64,000 nt of DNA, from positions 198,372 to 262,371 of the forward strand of contig NZ_KQ236743.1 of the NCBI RefSeq assembly GCF_001185345.1. Direction: 5' to 3'. The translations under genes and the position numbers were made by a program. Shown here one piece after another: positions 8,239 to 16,964 of the stretch. This DNA comes from Dorea sp. D27 (GTDB taxonomy: Bacteria > Bacillota > Clostridia > Lachnospirales > Lachnospiraceae). Below the pieces are notes generated by a model. That model was given only the letters and a program-made list of their open reading frames with translations. It was not told the origin of the DNA and searched no databases. The first letter of the stretch is position 1, and each line of letters begins with the position of its first letter.

Positions 8239-8973
8239 TTATGTCCCCCCGGCACCTGGCGGCACTTGCAGATAGGCAACTACGTCGTCGGCTTTACGGC
8301 CGGAAGGGTGTATCTGATATTCCGCCTCGTGTATGTCAGGAAGGTAGTGGGCGTCGGAGCTGCTTAGCATCCTGCAGTTCAGGAAGTACGGGTGTTCGCG
8401 CTGTATCCGGTGCAGATTTCCGAAGTCGCGGATTTCTGCGCAGCAAAAGGTACTGTCCGGCGGCACGAAGCCGAGGTTCGAGAGCAGGCTTGTCGTCGTC
8501 TTGTCGATGTGCGCCGGATAGGCAGTGCCGTGATAGGATGCAACGAGCCCGAATACATGGTCGAAGGATATGTCAGTGGCGCTTATGAGCAGACGTTCCA
8601 CCGTGCCTGCCACTTCATCCTCTTCGTTCATAATCTGCTGCTTTCCGAAGATATCCTCCTTATTCTTGATTGGGAGGATATGCTCATATATATAGCTGTC
8701 AAATGCCATGGCATCAGTCAGCGACGGAAAGAGGCAGACGACGTGGACTTCTTCGGATGTCGTAAGTTCCATGCCCGGAATGACGGTCACCCCATAGTTC
8801 CTGCCGTGTGTAACTGCCGCGGGGCAGTTTTTACAGGAATTGTGATCTGTGAGAGCGATGACATCCAATCCTTTGATGGCCGCCATGCCGACGATATTGG
8901 CAGGCGTCATGTCATCATCCCCGCAGGGGGACAGGCAGGAATGGATGTGGAGGTCGTAGTACAGCCCTTTCAT
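8239..8973 (-). CDS. PHP-domain metal-dependent phosphoesterase
   Basis: 244 residues with the four PHP metal-binding motifs: YDLHIHSCLSPCGD at the N-terminus, ALTDHNS, a middle PAHIDK and SSDAH near the end. PHP enzymes hydrolyse phosphoesters, for example nucleotides or histidinol phosphate, using a trinuclear metal site. It is the last gene of a leftward operon whose upstream members are hydrogenase-sensor genes, overlapping the DRTGG-like gene by 4 bp. I infer a signalling or nucleotide-turnover role linked to hydrogenase control. The exact substrate is unknown. Confidence 0.85.
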   Translation of the reverse strand: MKGLYYDLHIHSCLSPCGDDDMTPANIVGMAAIKGLDVIALTDHNSCKNCPAAVTHGRNYGVTVIPGMELTTSEEVHVVCLFPSLTDAMAFDSYIYEHILPIKNKEDIFGKQQIMNEEDEVAGTVERLLISATDISFDHVFGLVASYHGTAYPAHIDKTTTSLLSNLGFVPPDSTFCCAEIRDFGNLHRIQREHPYFLNCRMLSSSDAHYLPDIHEAEYQIHPSGRKADDVVAYLQVPPGAGGT

Positions 8974-9299
8974 GACAGCAGCTCCTGTATCTTAAGTCCC
9001 GCGTCAAATACCGGAAGTTCTGTCGAAAATACTGCAATCTGCTCTTTTACCGCACATGCCAGCTCTTCCTCCTGGAACCGGATGCCTTCTGCCAGGACGA
9101 TGCAGGAGATGTCCGCCAGCGAAGCGACCGCCAGCGTGTTCTTGTTACCCATGACCGTAACCCAGGCACCATTCTCGGGCGCTTTGCCCATGGCGATGCT
9201 GAGAAGGTCGCAGCAGAATACCTTGCTGATTTCTCTGGAAGTGCTTCCGGGCACCTCTACCTTGAACAGGCCGGATTCAATCAATGTCTGTACCGTCAT
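8970..9299 (-). CDS. Small DRTGG-type domain protein
   Basis: 109 residues with no transmembrane segment. The pattern SREISKVFCCDLLSIAMGKAPENGAWVTVMGNKNTLAVASLADISCIVLAEG matches the DRTGG-like fold found beside clostridial hydrogenase-sensor genes. A second, divergent protein of this type lies at 11132-11476 in the same operon. Such domains are thought to bind ligands or act in regulation. Spacing is tight on both sides, so it works with the hydrogenase-like protein upstream and the PHP enzyme downstream. Family assignment is from pattern memory. Confidence 0.65.
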   Translation of the reverse strand: MTVQTLIESGLFKVEVPGSTSREISKVFCCDLLSIAMGKAPENGAWVTVMGNKNTLAVASLADISCIVLAEGIRFQEEELACAVKEQIAVFSTELPVFDAGLKIQELLS

Positions 9300-9301
9300 A
9301 A

Positions 9302-10684
9302 CTAACGCTCCTTTCGCTCTAATTCCGTTGTCAGCTTCTTGATATAATCTTCCAATATCTTCATCGAATCATCATTGTTGCCGCACGACAGGTTCAGCGA
9401 CTGGGTCAGGAACCCGATTTCCTTGGACAGGTTGTTGATATATTCATGGAAGGCATAGATGCAGTCATTCCGCGTCGCCTCTCCTCTGACGATATCCTCC
9501 GCCAGCGCCCTGCATGTAGGTGCCCCGCATGAGCCGCAGTCCAGCCCCGGAAGCTGTTCCGTAATATCCTCTACCGTACCCATCAGCTCCAGGCTCTCAC
9601 GGAAAGATTTGCCGAGACGGAATACCGGCTCATATTCCACATAGGCCGACCAGTGATAATCGACACTTTCATAGGAGCTGGCATGCGTCTGCGCCACAGG
9701 CAGATAACGGTGCAGCTTTTTCGTCTTGGCTGTGGCGATATATGGGTTCTCCACAGTTAGCGGTCCCCCGACACAGCCCCCGTTACACGCATTGAGCTCT
9801 ACAAACTTCAGGCCGTAGAACTTTTCATCCTCCAGATCGCTTAGCACCCGGAGCGCGCTCATAATGCCGTCACAGGCCAGATAGTTGTCTGTAATCAGAC
9901 CGGCCGACTCTCCCCCGGCGTTGCTCCACCCGATGCCGATACGTCCGGAAGCAGCTATAGGCGAGAGCCTGCTCTCGTCGTGTGTCATGTGCTGCAGCAG
10001 GACGGGATACACGTCCTTGATGGCTACGACTTTATCAATCTGGCTTTTTTCCACGCCGAGAGGTGAACGCGCGTAGGTAACCTTGGAAGGACATGGGGAG
10101 ATGAAGAAGATTCCGATATCCTCCGGAGGATAGCCCGTTTTTTCGATTGCTCTTGCCCGGGCAATTTCTGCGGCAATCTCCACCGGCGGCTTCAGCGGCA
10201 GCAGGCGGGGCAGCAGGGTGGGATACTTGACCCGTATGATTCTCACGATGGCCGGACAGGCAGTACTGATGAACGGCGCGTCGTCCCGGTGCTCGCTTAT
10301 GTATTTCCGGGTGGCGTCAGACACGAGTTCAGCAGCTGCGCTTACTTCGAATACATCGTCAAAGCCCATGGAAATAAACGCATTCAATATGATATCCACA
10401 TTGGTAAGGTTATTGAACTGTGAATATAACGAAGGCGCGGGAAGAGCGACCGTGTACCTGTAGTTCTTGATTTCCTCGAGGGAATCATATAATGCCACCT
10501 TTGCATGGTGCGGGCAGTATCGGATGCAGCGTCCGCAGTCCACGCAGAATTCGGGCGTAATCTTGGCTTTGCCATTGTGAACCCGGATAGCCTGCGTGGG
10601 ACAATATTTGATACAATTGATGCAGCCTTTGCACGCATCTTCGTCCAGATGTACGGAATGAAAAAATTTGTCTGATTTATCCAA
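9302..10684 (-). CDS. Sensory-type [FeFe]-hydrogenase-like iron-sulfur protein (HydS-like)
   Basis: 460 residues. Two N-terminal [4Fe-4S] clusters are set by Cys18/21/24/28 and Cys47/50/53/57. The H-cluster motifs are present in altered form: TACPAIV (Cys143), SPCPSK (Cys198) and LNACNGGCVGGP (Cys300, Cys304), compared with the catalytic TSCSPGW, MPCTAKK and GCPGGCVNGG of HydA at 15061-16803. A C-terminal four-cysteine motif follows (Cys383/386/391/408), then a short helical tail. The altered motifs and neighbouring regulatory genes point to a redox or H2 sensor, not a main catalyst. No PAS domain is seen, unlike many group C sensors. Confidence 0.85.
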   Translation of the reverse strand: MDKSDKFFHSVHLDEDACKGCINCIKYCPTQAIRVHNGKAKITPEFCVDCGRCIRYCPHHAKVALYDSLEEIKNYRYTVALPAPSLYSQFNNLTNVDIILNAFISMGFDDVFEVSAAAELVSDATRKYISEHRDDAPFISTACPAIVRIIRVKYPTLLPRLLPLKPPVEIAAEIARARAIEKTGYPPEDIGIFFISPCPSKVTYARSPLGVEKSQIDKVVAIKDVYPVLLQHMTHDESRLSPIAASGRIGIGWSNAGGESAGLITDNYLACDGIMSALRVLSDLEDEKFYGLKFVELNACNGGCVGGPLTVENPYIATAKTKKLHRYLPVAQTHASSYESVDYHWSAYVEYEPVFRLGKSFRESLELMGTVEDITEQLPGLDCGSCGAPTCRALAEDIVRGEATRNDCIYAFHEYINNLSKEIGFLTQSLNLSCGNNDDSMKILEDYIKKLTTELERKER

Positions 10685-10705
10685 CCGGAACCCCTCCTTG
10701 TCAAG

Positions 10706-11128
10706 TTACATGTGAATGTCCATCGTTACCGTAGTTCCGACTCCCAGTTCAGAGTCGATCTGCATACAGTCGGTATACTTTTCCATGTTGGGAAGTCCCA
10801 TACCTGCGCCAAAGCCGAGTGCGCGGACTTCCTCCGGCGCTGTGGAGTATCCTTTCTGCATTGCTTTTTCGACATCCGCAATCCCGGGTCCTTTATCTGC
10901 CAGAACGATACGGATATTGTCCTGAGATATGTCGACGGTAATCTCTCCGCCGCCGGCGTGGATGACCATATTAATCTCACCTTCGTACATGGCGATGGCC
11001 GTCCTGCGGATAACGTTATTGTCAGCCCCTATCATCTTGAGCTTGTTTTTCAAATCGCTGCTTGCTTCCCCGGCCCTAGTGAAGTCGTCACCGGATATTA
11101 TGTAATGGAAAGTCAGGTTGTCGCCCAT
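10706..11128 (-). CDS. Anti-sigma-factor-type GHKL ATPase (RsbW/SpoIIAB-like)
   Basis: 140 residues with a compact HATPase fold: the N-box in MYEGEINMVIHA, then DKGPGIAD and a C-terminal lid GLGAGMGLPNM. RsbW/SpoIIAB proteins bind a partner sigma factor or phosphorylate an antagonist. Here no sigma-factor gene is adjacent, so the partner may be the sensory hydrogenase or the DRTGG proteins. A second GHKL ATPase of different type lies across the divergent promoter region at 12283-12840, giving each half of the hydrogenase locus its own. Confidence 0.85.
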   Translation of the reverse strand: MGDNLTFHYIISGDDFTRAGEASSDLKNKLKMIGADNNVIRRTAIAMYEGEINMVIHAGGGEITVDISQDNIRIVLADKGPGIADVEKAMQKGYSTAPEEVRALGFGAGMGLPNMEKYTDCMQIDSELGVGTTVTMDIHM

Positions 11129-11131
11129 GTA

Positions 11132-11476
11132 TTATGCACCTCCAAGTAGTCCGTTGCTGTATAATAAGCCGCAGGTCGTAAACATGCCACGGGATGTGGC
11201 AAGTATAACAATGCCCCTATCCTCCGCCAGCTTCAGCATGTTCGGGTCCGGGTACTTTCCGCGGACAAATACGATACAGAGAATGTCGAGCATCTCCGCT
11301 GTCCTGATTACCTGCGGGTTGCACAGGCTAGTGAGAAGCAGGGACTGCTCCTCCGCGTACGCCAGGACATCACTCATCATATCGGATGAAAATGCGTAGT
11401 TAACATCTTCGTCCAGATACGCTTCCCCACACAAGACATCTGCTTCCAGTAAGGATTTTATCTTCCTGATTGTCAT
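11132..11476 (-). CDS. DRTGG-type domain protein, first gene of the hydrogenase-sensor operon
   Basis: 114 residues from the start at 11476, chosen because AGGAGGAAG precedes it; the frame reads open farther upstream without a site. It resembles the product of 8970-9299 in layout: an N-terminal helix-strand (IRKIKSLLEADVL), an ALLTSL-type core and a C-terminal strand-loop (VILATSRGMFTTCGLLY). It is the promoter-proximal gene of the leftward sensor operon, facing the hydrogenase operon across 309 bp. I infer a ligand-binding regulator. Confidence 0.65.
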   Translation of the reverse strand: MTIRKIKSLLEADVLCGEAYLDEDVNYAFSSDMMSDVLAYAEEQSLLLTSLCNPQVIRTAEMLDILCIVFVRGKYPDPNMLKLAEDRGIVILATSRGMFTTCGLLYSNGLLGGA

Positions 11477-11785
11477 ATCTTCCTCCTGTACACTTCTGAT
11501 TTTAATACAGGGTAAAATACTTTTTGTACCCAATATCATATAAATATAGTATATCATCGGAAAAAAAGGAAATCAACACGTATTGTGAAAAACAACTAAA
11601 AATGAAAGTGATAATTTGTATATTTTTTAACAGGATGTTAGTCAAATATCAAACAAGAATGGTTTTCATTTAACAATATACACAATAAAAAGGTGTAGAT
11701 TTTTGTATTTTTGTATGTTAGAATGGAATGGTAATTCAACGTAATAGTCACATGACTAAATAAGACAGTAAAGGGAGGTAAAAAA
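11477..11785. promoter_or_regulatory. Divergent promoter region between sensor operon and hydrogenase operon
   Basis: 309 bp without a gene, notably AT-rich compared with the flanking coding sequence. Several T-runs and TTAACA/TTTAACAA stretches occur (around 11629 and 11670), but I cannot define a confident operator. A GGGAGGT ribosome-binding site ends the region before ATG 11786. Both transcription units must start here. Confidence 0.55.
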
Positions 11786-12280
11786 ATGCTTTCTAAGAAA
11801 ACAACAGTTCAGTTCACCGGAACAGAAGAACAAGAGAAAGAACTGTTAGGAGTAATCAATGAATTGAAAGATGAAAAAGGCGCCCTGATGCCTATACTGC
11901 AAAGAGCCCAGGATATCTACGGCTATCTGCCCATCGAGGTTCAGAAGATTATTTCTAATGAGACGGGAATTCCGTTAGAAAAGATATACGGAGTTACCAC
12001 ATTCTATTCCCAGTTCAACTTAAGCCCGAAGGGCAGATACCGCATATCGGTCTGTCTGGGCACGGCCTGTTATGTCAAAGGTTCCGGGGACATCTACAAC
12101 AAACTCATGGAGAAGCTTGGCATCGTCGGCGGAGAATGCACGCCTGACGGTAAGTTTTCGCTGGATGCCTGCCGCTGTGTAGGTGCCTGTGGACTGGCAC
12201 CGGTCATGATGATCAATGATGAGGTGTACGGAAGGCTTACGGTAGACGATATCGACGATATTCTGGCTAAGTATGAATAG
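11786..12280 (+). CDS. NADH-dependent [FeFe] hydrogenase gamma subunit (NuoE-like, HydC)
   Basis: 164 residues. A helical N-terminus is followed by a thioredoxin-like [2Fe-2S] domain with ligands Cys90, Cys95, Cys131 and Cys135 (VCLGTACY and RCVGACGLAP). In trimeric bifurcating hydrogenases this subunit passes electrons beside the flavin subunit HydB. It is the first gene of the operon that continues through GHKL ATPase, ferredoxin, HydB and HydA. The ATG has a strong GGGAGG site. Confidence 0.93.
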   Translation: MLSKKTTVQFTGTEEQEKELLGVINELKDEKGALMPILQRAQDIYGYLPIEVQKIISNETGIPLEKIYGVTTFYSQFNLSPKGRYRISVCLGTACYVKGSGDIYNKLMEKLGIVGGECTPDGKFSLDACRCVGACGLAPVMMINDEVYGRLTVDDIDDILAKYE

Positions 12281-12282
12281 CC

Positions 12283-12840
12283 ATGATGACGGAAATATCA
12301 CTGAACGTTCTGGATGTGGCGGAGAATTCCATCCGCGCGGGAGCAGATTACATAACAGTCGAGGTGCTCATAAGCAGCGGGGACGATACGCTCACGGTGG
12401 TGATTGAAGACAATGGATGCGGTATGGATGAAGAGCAGGTGAAGCAGGTTACGGATCCGTTCTATACGACAAGGACTACACGGAAGGTAGGGCTTGGCAT
12501 CCCATTTTTCAAGCAGGCAGCCGAAAGTACGGGCGGTAGGTTTGACATTACATCTGGAAAAGGAATTGGCACAAGAGTAGAAGCAGTTTTTGGATTATCC
12601 CATATAGATAGAATGCCGCTAGGTGATATCAATACGACAATGCAGACGCTCATCGTATTCAATGAACCTGTCGACTTTCATTATAGATATGCTTATGACG
12701 AGAAGGAATTTGTGCTGGATACGAAAGAAATGAAAGAGATATTAGGAGGCGTGTCCTTTAAGGATGCGGAAGTGTCCGGATTCATCAAAGAGTATCTGGA
12801 TGCGAACAAAGAAGAAACAGACGATGGTAAATCAGTTTAA
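12283..12840 (+). CDS. GHKL-type ATP-binding protein of the hydrogenase operon
   Basis: 185 residues with an N-box VLDVAENSIRAGA, IEDNGCGMDEE and a glycine-rich lid KVGLGIPFFKQ. This is a bare HATPase module, with no HisKA or membrane helices, so it cannot be a classical sensor kinase. Proteins like it lie between NuoE- and NuoF-like genes in many clostridial hydrogenase operons. Its function there is not established; a regulatory kinase or chaperone role is inference. It begins 3 bp after the NuoE-like gene. A C-terminal tail (about residues 125-185) is unassigned. Confidence 0.88.
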   Translation: MMTEISLNVLDVAENSIRAGADYITVEVLISSGDDTLTVVIEDNGCGMDEEQVKQVTDPFYTTRTTRKVGLGIPFFKQAAESTGGRFDITSGKGIGTRVEAVFGLSHIDRMPLGDINTTMQTLIVFNEPVDFHYRYAYDEKEFVLDTKEMKEILGGVSFKDAEVSGFIKEYLDANKEETDDGKSV

Positions 12841-12862
12841 ATAGCAGGAATGGAGGATGCAT

Positions 12863-13237
12863 ATGAAGTCTCTGGAAGAACTGAAGGCAATAAGAGAGAA
12901 GAATGAAAGTAAAGTCGGCGTGCGGTCTGAGAGTGCATCACAGACGAGAGTCGTCGTCGGTATGGCGACATGCGGGATTGCCAGTGGGGCAAGGCCCGTC
13001 CTCACTGCACTTTCCAATGCGGTCCAGGAGGAGCACCTGGCTGAGAAGATCAGCGTGACCCCTACCGGCTGTATCGGGCTGTGCCAGTATGAGCCGATTG
13101 TAGAAGTATTGGAACCAGGCAAAGAAAAAGTGACGTATGTAAAGATGACACCTGAGAAGGCTATGGAAGTGTTCAGACTCCATCTGAAAGAAGGCCAGGT
13201 AGTCGCGAAATATACATTAGGCGCTGTACAAAAATAG
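12863..13237 (+). CDS. Thioredoxin-like [2Fe-2S] ferredoxin
   Basis: 124 residues from ATG 12863; GGAGG is 6 bp upstream, making this better than the ATG at 12857. The protein has the thioredoxin-like [2Fe-2S] fold with cysteines in MATCGIASGA and TPTGCIGLCQYEP. It resembles the N-terminal module of HydB, suggesting a common origin. It probably shuttles electrons or supports assembly in the bifurcating hydrogenase complex. Spacing to the next gene is 20 bp. Confidence 0.9.
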   Translation: MKSLEELKAIREKNESKVGVRSESASQTRVVVGMATCGIASGARPVLTALSNAVQEEHLAEKISVTPTGCIGLCQYEPIVEVLEPGKEKVTYVKMTPEKAMEVFRLHLKEGQVVAKYTLGAVQK

Positions 13238-13257
13238 AAAAGGGAGGTATACGAATT

Positions 13258-15045
13258 ATGTATCGTTCACACGTATTGGTTTGTGGTGGAACCGGATGTA
13301 CTTCCTCAGGCAGCCAGAAAATCAGGGAAAGGCTGGAAGCGGAAATCAAAAGGAACGGGCTGGAAGATGAAGTGGGCGTAGTAAAGACCGGTTGTTTCGG
13401 ACTGTGTGCGCTCGGCCCGATTATGATTGTCTATCCGGAAGGTTCTTTCTATGCGATGGTCAAAGAAGAAGACATTCCGGAAATCGTATCTGAGCATCTG
13501 TTAAAAGGAAGGGTTGTCACCCGGCTTCTCTATGATGAGACTGTAAAGAACGAAGAGATCCTGCCGCTGCAGGAGACGAAGTTCTATAAGAAGCAGCACA
13601 GGGTTGCACTGCGTAACTGCGGCGTCATCAATCCTGAGAATATTGAAGAATACATAGGAACACGTGGATATGAGGCATTGGGCACCGTACTTACGAGCAT
13701 GAAGCCGGAAGAAGTCATCCAGGTTATACTGGACAGCGGCCTTCGCGGGCGTGGCGGGGCCGGTTTCCCTACAGGGCTGAAGTGGAAGTTCGCAGCGGCC
13801 AACGCTGCAGATCAGAAATATGTCTGCTGTAATGCCGATGAAGGCGACCCGGGAGCGTTCATGGACCGTTCCGTCCTGGAAGGCGACCCTCACGTCGTGC
13901 TGGAGGCGATGGCTATCGCCGGATATGCGATTGGCGCTTCACAGGGCTATATCTATGTGCGTGCAGAATATCCGATTGCAGTTGAACGTCTGAATATCGC
14001 TATTAATCAGGCAAGGGAATACGGCCTGCTGGGAAAGAACATTTTTGATACAGGATTTGACTTTGATATTGACATCAGGCTTGGAGCGGGAGCTTTCGTC
14101 TGTGGCGAAGAGACGGCGCTTATGACTTCCATCGAAGGAAACAGAGGCGAGCCGCGTCCGCGTCCGCCGTTCCCTGCACTCAAAGGTCTGTTCCAGAAGC
14201 CGACGATATTAAATAACGTCGAGACTCTGGCCAACATTCCGCAGATAATCCTCAACGGGGCGGAATGGTTCTCTTCTATGGGAACAGAGAAGTCCAAGGG
14301 GACGAAAGTATTTGCCCTCGGAGGCAAAGTCAATAATACGGGTCTTGTAGAGATTCCGATGGGAACGACGCTTCGTGAAATAGTTGAAGAAATCGGCGGC
14401 GGCATCCCGAACGGGAAGAAGTTCAAGGCGGCACAGACGGGCGGGCCATCCGGCGGCTGTATCCCTGCAGAGCATTTTGACGTACCGATTGACTATGACA
14501 ACCTTATCGCCATCGGTTCTATGATGGGCTCCGGCGGTCTGATTGTCATGGATGAAGATAACTGTATGGTTGATATCGCCAAGTTCTTCCTGGAATTCAC
14601 GGTAGACGAGTCATGCGGCAAATGTACTCCTTGCCGTGTAGGTACAAGGCGGATGCTTGAGATACTGGAGAAGATTACGAACGGACAGGGTACGATGGAT
14701 GACCTGGATAAGCTGGAAGAGCTGGCAGCCCATCTGAAAACCAACTCTCTTTGTGCCCTTGGGCAGACGGCGCCAAATCCTGTACTGTCGACGATGCGTT
14801 ATTTCAGAGATGAATATGTGGCACATATCGTAGACAAGAAATGTCCGGCAGGTGTCTGTAAAGCGCTTCTCTCTTACAAGATTGATGCCGACAAGTGTAA
14901 GGGATGTACATTATGTGCAAGAACGTGTCCGAATGATGCAATCAGCGGCGCAGTCAAAGAGCCGCACGTCATCAACCAGGATAAATGTGTCAAGTGTGGA
15001 GCATGTATGGAAAAATGCCGTTTCGGTGCTATTTACAAAGAGTAA
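13258..15045 (+). CDS. Electron-bifurcating [FeFe] hydrogenase beta subunit (NuoF-like, HydB)
   Basis: 595 residues. Domains in order: N-terminal thioredoxin-like [2Fe-2S] (about 1-90, GGTGCTSSGS and KTGCFGLCALGP), the FMN/NADH-binding NuoF core (about 120-400, with GRGGAGFPTGLKW and the ADEGDPGAF loop), the SLBB region, a [4Fe-4S] site in CGKCTPCRVG, and two C-terminal [4Fe-4S] ferredoxin motifs. The subunit binds NADH and FMN and is the site of flavin-based electron bifurcation that links NADH, ferredoxin and H2. Length and domain order match HydB of Thermotoga/Acetobacterium-type enzymes. Confidence 0.95.
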   Translation: MYRSHVLVCGGTGCTSSGSQKIRERLEAEIKRNGLEDEVGVVKTGCFGLCALGPIMIVYPEGSFYAMVKEEDIPEIVSEHLLKGRVVTRLLYDETVKNEEILPLQETKFYKKQHRVALRNCGVINPENIEEYIGTRGYEALGTVLTSMKPEEVIQVILDSGLRGRGGAGFPTGLKWKFAAANAADQKYVCCNADEGDPGAFMDRSVLEGDPHVVLEAMAIAGYAIGASQGYIYVRAEYPIAVERLNIAINQAREYGLLGKNIFDTGFDFDIDIRLGAGAFVCGEETALMTSIEGNRGEPRPRPPFPALKGLFQKPTILNNVETLANIPQIILNGAEWFSSMGTEKSKGTKVFALGGKVNNTGLVEIPMGTTLREIVEEIGGGIPNGKKFKAAQTGGPSGGCIPAEHFDVPIDYDNLIAIGSMMGSGGLIVMDEDNCMVDIAKFFLEFTVDESCGKCTPCRVGTRRMLEILEKITNGQGTMDDLDKLEELAAHLKTNSLCALGQTAPNPVLSTMRYFRDEYVAHIVDKKCPAGVCKALLSYKIDADKCKGCTLCARTCPNDAISGAVKEPHVINQDKCVKCGACMEKCRFGAIYKE

Positions 15046-15060
15046 TGGAGGATGGAGAAT

Positions 15061-16803
15061 ATGGAAAATATTAACCTTAAAATTAATGGACTCGACGTAT
15101 CCGCTCCTGCCGGTTCTACTATCCTTGAAGCGGCCCGGCTGGCTGGAATCAAGATTCCGACGCTGTGTTTCCTGAAGGAAATCAACGAAATCGGAGCCTG
15201 CCGTATGTGTATCGTTGAGGTGAAGGGAGCAAGAAACCTCGTTGCAGCGTGTGTGCATCCAATCAATGAAGGGATGGAAGTATTTACAAATACGCCTCAG
15301 CTCATCGCATCGAGAAGAAGAACGCTTCAGCTTCTGCTTTCCAACCATGACCAGCAGTGCCTGTCATGCGTACGAAGCGGAAACTGCGAGCTGCAGCAGC
15401 TGTGTAAGGAATATGGCGTGGATGACGCCCACTATTACGAGGGAGAGACGACACACTACGAGCTGGATGAAACTGCAGCACATATGGTGCGTGACAATAA
15501 TAAATGTATCCTCTGCCGCCGCTGTGTGGCAACGTGTGAGAAAACCCAGGGCATCGGCGTTATCGGCGCCAACAATCGTGGATTTGACACGATGATAGGA
15601 TCTGCTTTCGAGATGGGACTTGGAGATACGAGCTGCGTATCATGCGGGCAGTGTATCGCAGTCTGTCCTACCGGCGCTTTATACGAGAAGGACTACACGC
15701 AGCAGATACTGGATGCCATCGCCGACCCGGATAAATATGTGGTCGTGCAGACCGCTCCATCTGTCCGTGCAGGACTCGGCGAAGAATTCGGCTACCCGAT
15801 GGGTACAGATGTAGAAGGAAAGATGGCGGCTGCTTTGAGAAGAGTAGGATTTGACAAGGTGTTTGATACTGACTGGGCAGCGGACCTGACAATCATGGAA
15901 GAGGCCACAGAGCTTCTCGACAGGGTCAAGAACGGCGGAGTGCTGCCGCTTATCACTTCCTGTTCACCGGGATGGATCAAGTATTGCGAGCACTACTTCC
16001 CGGATATGACGGAGCACCTTTCCAGCTGTAAGTCGCCGCAGCAGATGTTCGGCGCCATGCTGAAGACATATTTTGCAGAAAAAGAAGGCATAGACCCGGA
16101 GAAGATCGTATCTGTCAGCGTCATGCCGTGTACAGCTAAGAAGTTTGAAATTGGACGTGACGACCAGGATGCGGCAGGTGTGCCGGACGTAGATATCGCC
16201 ATAACGACAAGAGAGCTGGCAAGGCTGATCAAACGAAGCGGCATTGAATTTACGATGCTGCCGGATGAGAAGTTCGACGACCCGATGGGAGAATCCACAG
16301 GTGCTGCCGTAATCTTTGGCGCTACCGGCGGTGTTATGGAAGCTGCCCTTCGTACAGCGGTAGAAGTGCTCACAGGAGAAGAGCTTGCTAATCTGGACTT
16401 TACGGATGTCCGGGGAACGGAAGGTGTCAAAGAAGCATCTTACAACGTGGCGGGAATGGATGTGAAAGTGGCTGTCGCATCCGGACTTAACAACGCGAGG
16501 ACGCTTCTCAACAAGGTGAAGTCAGGGGAAGCAGATTACCACTTTATAGAGATAATGGGATGCCCTGGCGGATGCGTAAACGGAGGCGGACAGCCGCAGG
16601 TGTCCGGCGACGTGCGTAACTTCACGGATGTACGTGGAATCCGTGCGAGCGTGCTGTATAATAATGACGCGGCCAAACCAATCCGGAAATCGCATGAGAA
16701 TCCGGCCATCAAGAAGCTGTATGAAGAATATCTCGGCGAACCAGGAAGCCACAGGGCTCATGAGACATTGCATACAAGCTATGTAAAACGTTCCGTCAAT
16801 TAA
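15061..16803 (+). CDS. hydA: [FeFe] hydrogenase catalytic subunit (HydA)
   Basis: 580 residues from ATG 15061, which has GGAGG at better spacing than the ATG at 15052. It carries an N-terminal [2Fe-2S] domain, a His-ligated [4Fe-4S] domain, two [4Fe-4S] clusters, then the H-cluster domain with all three signatures intact: TSCSPGWIKY, MPCTAKKFE and MGCPGGCVNGGGQ. A small-subunit-like tail follows. It makes or consumes H2 as part of the HydABC complex in the cytoplasm. A strong terminator ends the operon 20 bp later. Confidence 0.96.
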   Translation: MENINLKINGLDVSAPAGSTILEAARLAGIKIPTLCFLKEINEIGACRMCIVEVKGARNLVAACVHPINEGMEVFTNTPQLIASRRRTLQLLLSNHDQQCLSCVRSGNCELQQLCKEYGVDDAHYYEGETTHYELDETAAHMVRDNNKCILCRRCVATCEKTQGIGVIGANNRGFDTMIGSAFEMGLGDTSCVSCGQCIAVCPTGALYEKDYTQQILDAIADPDKYVVVQTAPSVRAGLGEEFGYPMGTDVEGKMAAALRRVGFDKVFDTDWAADLTIMEEATELLDRVKNGGVLPLITSCSPGWIKYCEHYFPDMTEHLSSCKSPQQMFGAMLKTYFAEKEGIDPEKIVSVSVMPCTAKKFEIGRDDQDAAGVPDVDIAITTRELARLIKRSGIEFTMLPDEKFDDPMGESTGAAVIFGATGGVMEAALRTAVEVLTGEELANLDFTDVRGTEGVKEASYNVAGMDVKVAVASGLNNARTLLNKVKSGEADYHFIEIMGCPGGCVNGGGQPQVSGDVRNFTDVRGIRASVLYNNDAAKPIRKSHENPAIKKLYEEYLGEPGSHRAHETLHTSYVKRSVN

Positions 16804-16823
16804 AAATACGAATTCAGCGATAC

Positions 16824-16869
16824 AGAAGATGCCCTTACGGCTATATAAGTCCGGGGCATCTTCTTTTTT
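16824..16869 (+). terminator. Rho-independent terminator of the hydrogenase operon
   Basis: Perfect 11-bp arms AGAAGATGCCC and GGGCATCTTCT enclose a 19-nt loop and are followed by a T-run, directly after hydA. Confidence 0.9.
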
Positions 16870-16898
16870 CAGTATTATCACAGATGTATGCGGAGATA

Positions 16899-16926
16899 TT
16901 GACAAAGGAAGCAGGTGATGTATAAT
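16899..16926 (+). promoter_or_regulatory. Sigma-A-type promoter for glycerol dehydrogenase gene
   Basis: TTGACA (16899-16904), a 16-bp spacer and TATAAT (16921-16926), both perfect consensus hexamers. The start codon lies 39 bp farther on behind GGAGG. Confidence 0.8.
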
Positions 16927-16964
16927 TAAGATGTGTTAAAAAAATAACAATGGAGGCACATACC

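Noticed and set aside
8199-9342. Rightward open frames opposite the PHP gene
   Set aside because: They are antisense to intact PHP and DRTGG-like genes with clear motifs.
11558-11785. Rex-type redox operator in the hydrogenase promoter
   Set aside because: TTGTGAAAAACAA and TTTAACAA resemble half sites, but no full inverted repeat with right spacing is seen.
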